Shown piece by piece: positions 63,200 to 64,000 of a stretch of 64,000 nucleotides of DNA. Each line of letters begins with the position of its first letter. The stretch's first letter is position 1. A program made the position numbers and the translations under genes. This stretch comes from Streptomyces sp. CG1. GTDB taxonomy: Bacteria; Actinomycetota; Actinomycetes; Streptomycetales; Streptomycetaceae. The notes beneath the pieces are model-generated. The model ran no database searches, was not told where the DNA came from, and saw nothing but the letters and a program-made list of their open reading frames with translations. The stretch spans positions 10,533,501 to 10,597,500 of the forward strand of contig NZ_CP163518.1 in the NCBI RefSeq assembly GCF_041080625.1, in the 5' to 3' direction.

Positions 63200-63455
63200 A
63201 CACCCCTACCCGGTTGACGTCCGCGGCCAACGCACTAGGTCGCTCGCGAGGCGGGCTGACCAGCAAGGTGCACCTCTCGGCTGAGCGGCGCTGCCGTCCG
63301 GTGTCGTTCGCGCTCACACCCGGGCAGGCCGCCGACAGTCCACAGTTCATACCCGTCCTGCAGAGGATCAAGGTCCGCGGCCCGGTGGGTCGGCCGCGTA
63401 CTCGTCCCGACGCGGTCGCCGGCGACCGGGCGTACTCTTCCCGTCGCAAGGAGGC
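63200..63455 (+). pseudogene. IS5-family transposase fragment
   Basis: The plus strand reads GRSRGGLTSKVHLSAERRCR, PVSFALTPGQAADSPQFIPV, then GRPRTRPDAVAGDRAYSSR, the central part of an IS5-type DDE transposase with the second Asp (GDRAYSS). It stops abruptly at about 63455, where sequence of a PAS sensor gene on the other strand begins, so this fragment truncated that gene. Confidence 0.75.
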
Positions 63456-63459
63456 AGCC

Positions 63460-64000
63460 AACGAGGCTTCATCTGGCTCGGCGGTCGGCACGGAAGTCCG
63501 GCATTCCAGATTGAACAGCGGGACACCGCTCTCCAGCACCCGGCGCATCAACGCCTCGATCGTTTCGGCCTGCGGGCCGGGTGCCGCCTCTGCCAGCCTG
63601 CGCCCCAACGCAGGTGCAGAAGGATGCCGTCCCTGAGGCCTTGCGTGTCGTTCGCCCAGGTGCAGCGCAACTCCGGGTCGCGAACCACGACACCGATCGG
63701 CAGGCGGCTGGGCAGGTGAAGCGCAGCCGGGAGCGGCTCCGGCGTCAGCGCGTGCGCCGCCCACGCGGGGTGCGTGGCCTGGTCGGCCGCCGTGACGACC
63801 CACCCGGCCCGGCCGTGGTGTCCGGACAACGACTGCACCGACAGGCGCACGTCGATGGTGCGACCGTCGCGATGACGGACAGCCGTGCGGCCGGACCACC
63901 GGCCCTGGGCTCTGACCTGCTCCGAGAACAGCGATCCCCGTCACCTCCCCGTGCGCACCAGCCGCCAGCAGGTCGGCGGCGCGGCGCCCCACCACTTCCA
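63460..64000 (-). pseudogene. Broken PAS/SpoIIE-type sensor, continuing past the window
   Basis: On the minus strand, entering from the window edge: VVGRRAADLLAAGAHGEVTG, then in another frame SEQVRAQGRWSGRTAVRHRD and RTIDVRLSVQSLSGHHGRAG (a PAS domain). Next comes a second PAS, GVVVRDPELRCTWANDTQGL, whose continuation LGRRLAEAAPGPQAETIEAL, MRRVLESGVPLFNLECR lies in yet another frame. These are the repeated N-terminal PAS domains of actinobacterial SpoIIE phosphatases. Frameshifts at about 63935 and 63600 and truncation by the IS5 scrap at 63455 show it is dead. Confidence 0.6.

Noticed and set aside
1..64000. CRISPR arrays, tRNA and rRNA genes
   Set aside because: No regularly spaced repeat arrays with unique spacers, and no cloverleaf or rRNA-like conserved segments were seen on reading both strands; a tRNAscan-SE run would be decisive.

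Overview
The window is very GC-rich DNA, with strong third-position GC bias and GGAGG-type ribosome sites. Its gene content (SpoIIE-type PAS phosphatases, MmyB-like HTH regulators, F420- and FAD-dependent oxidoreductases, a type I polyketide synthase, CspA) points to a Streptomyces or close relative. The many broken genes and pieces of at least seven transposase families (IS5, IS110, IS701, IS630, IS605/TnpB, Tn554-like) suggest an accessory region such as a chromosome arm. Every assignment is from reading the sequence; no database search was run.

Positions 1-3600 are mostly wreckage: an AIPR (abortive phage infection) remnant, hydrolase, SDR and zinc-dehydrogenase scraps, one intact SDR, and a frameshifted SpoIIE phosphatase. 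Positions 3731-8052 hold a tidy four-gene operon: a small hypothetical protein, a DUF4331 protein, a TPR protein and a DyP-type peroxidase. A large PAS/GAF/phosphatase-like/HATPase protein with a dead phosphatase site follows, then a divergent TetR / zinc alcohol dehydrogenase pair with a palindromic operator, and a TDT-family transporter.

Positions 16.8-31 kb hold a biosynthetic locus. A type II thioesterase lies next to a single 2514-residue synthase ordered KS-AT-DH-CMeT-ER-KR-ACP, coupled by ATGA overlap to a DHA2 exporter. A methyltransferase and an aromatic-type FAD monooxygenase lie downstream. The monooxygenase is preceded by five ACCGACA repeats at 11/21/11/20 bp spacing, which resembles an activator (SARP-like) array. 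IS701 and hydrolase debris lies between these genes, so they need not all belong to one cluster.

Positions 31.6-40 kb carry regulator/enzyme pairs: a TetX-like monooxygenase with a TetR-type regulator whose start codon appears to be ACG, an SDR overlapping an HTH regulator, and an AraC / SRPBCC locus that is partly duplicated in inverted orientation. Between about 40.6 and 45.5 kb a Tn554-like element (two tyrosine recombinases, a TnpC-like protein and a membrane-protein passenger) splits a gene for a secreted DNase I/CdtB-like nuclease with a C-terminal part that may be ricin-like.

Positions 47-60 kb hold enzymes probably used in detoxification or catabolism (SDR-ABM fusion under a MarR regulator, alpha/beta hydrolases, NmrA-type reductase, class II HDAC-like amidohydrolase, cupin, esterase, CocE hydrolase) mixed with frameshifted F420-type oxidoreductases. 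The right end holds an IS110 fragment, cspA with a strong terminator, a TnpB RuvC half joined to a broken IS630 transposase, an IS5 scrap, and the edge of a broken PAS sensor.
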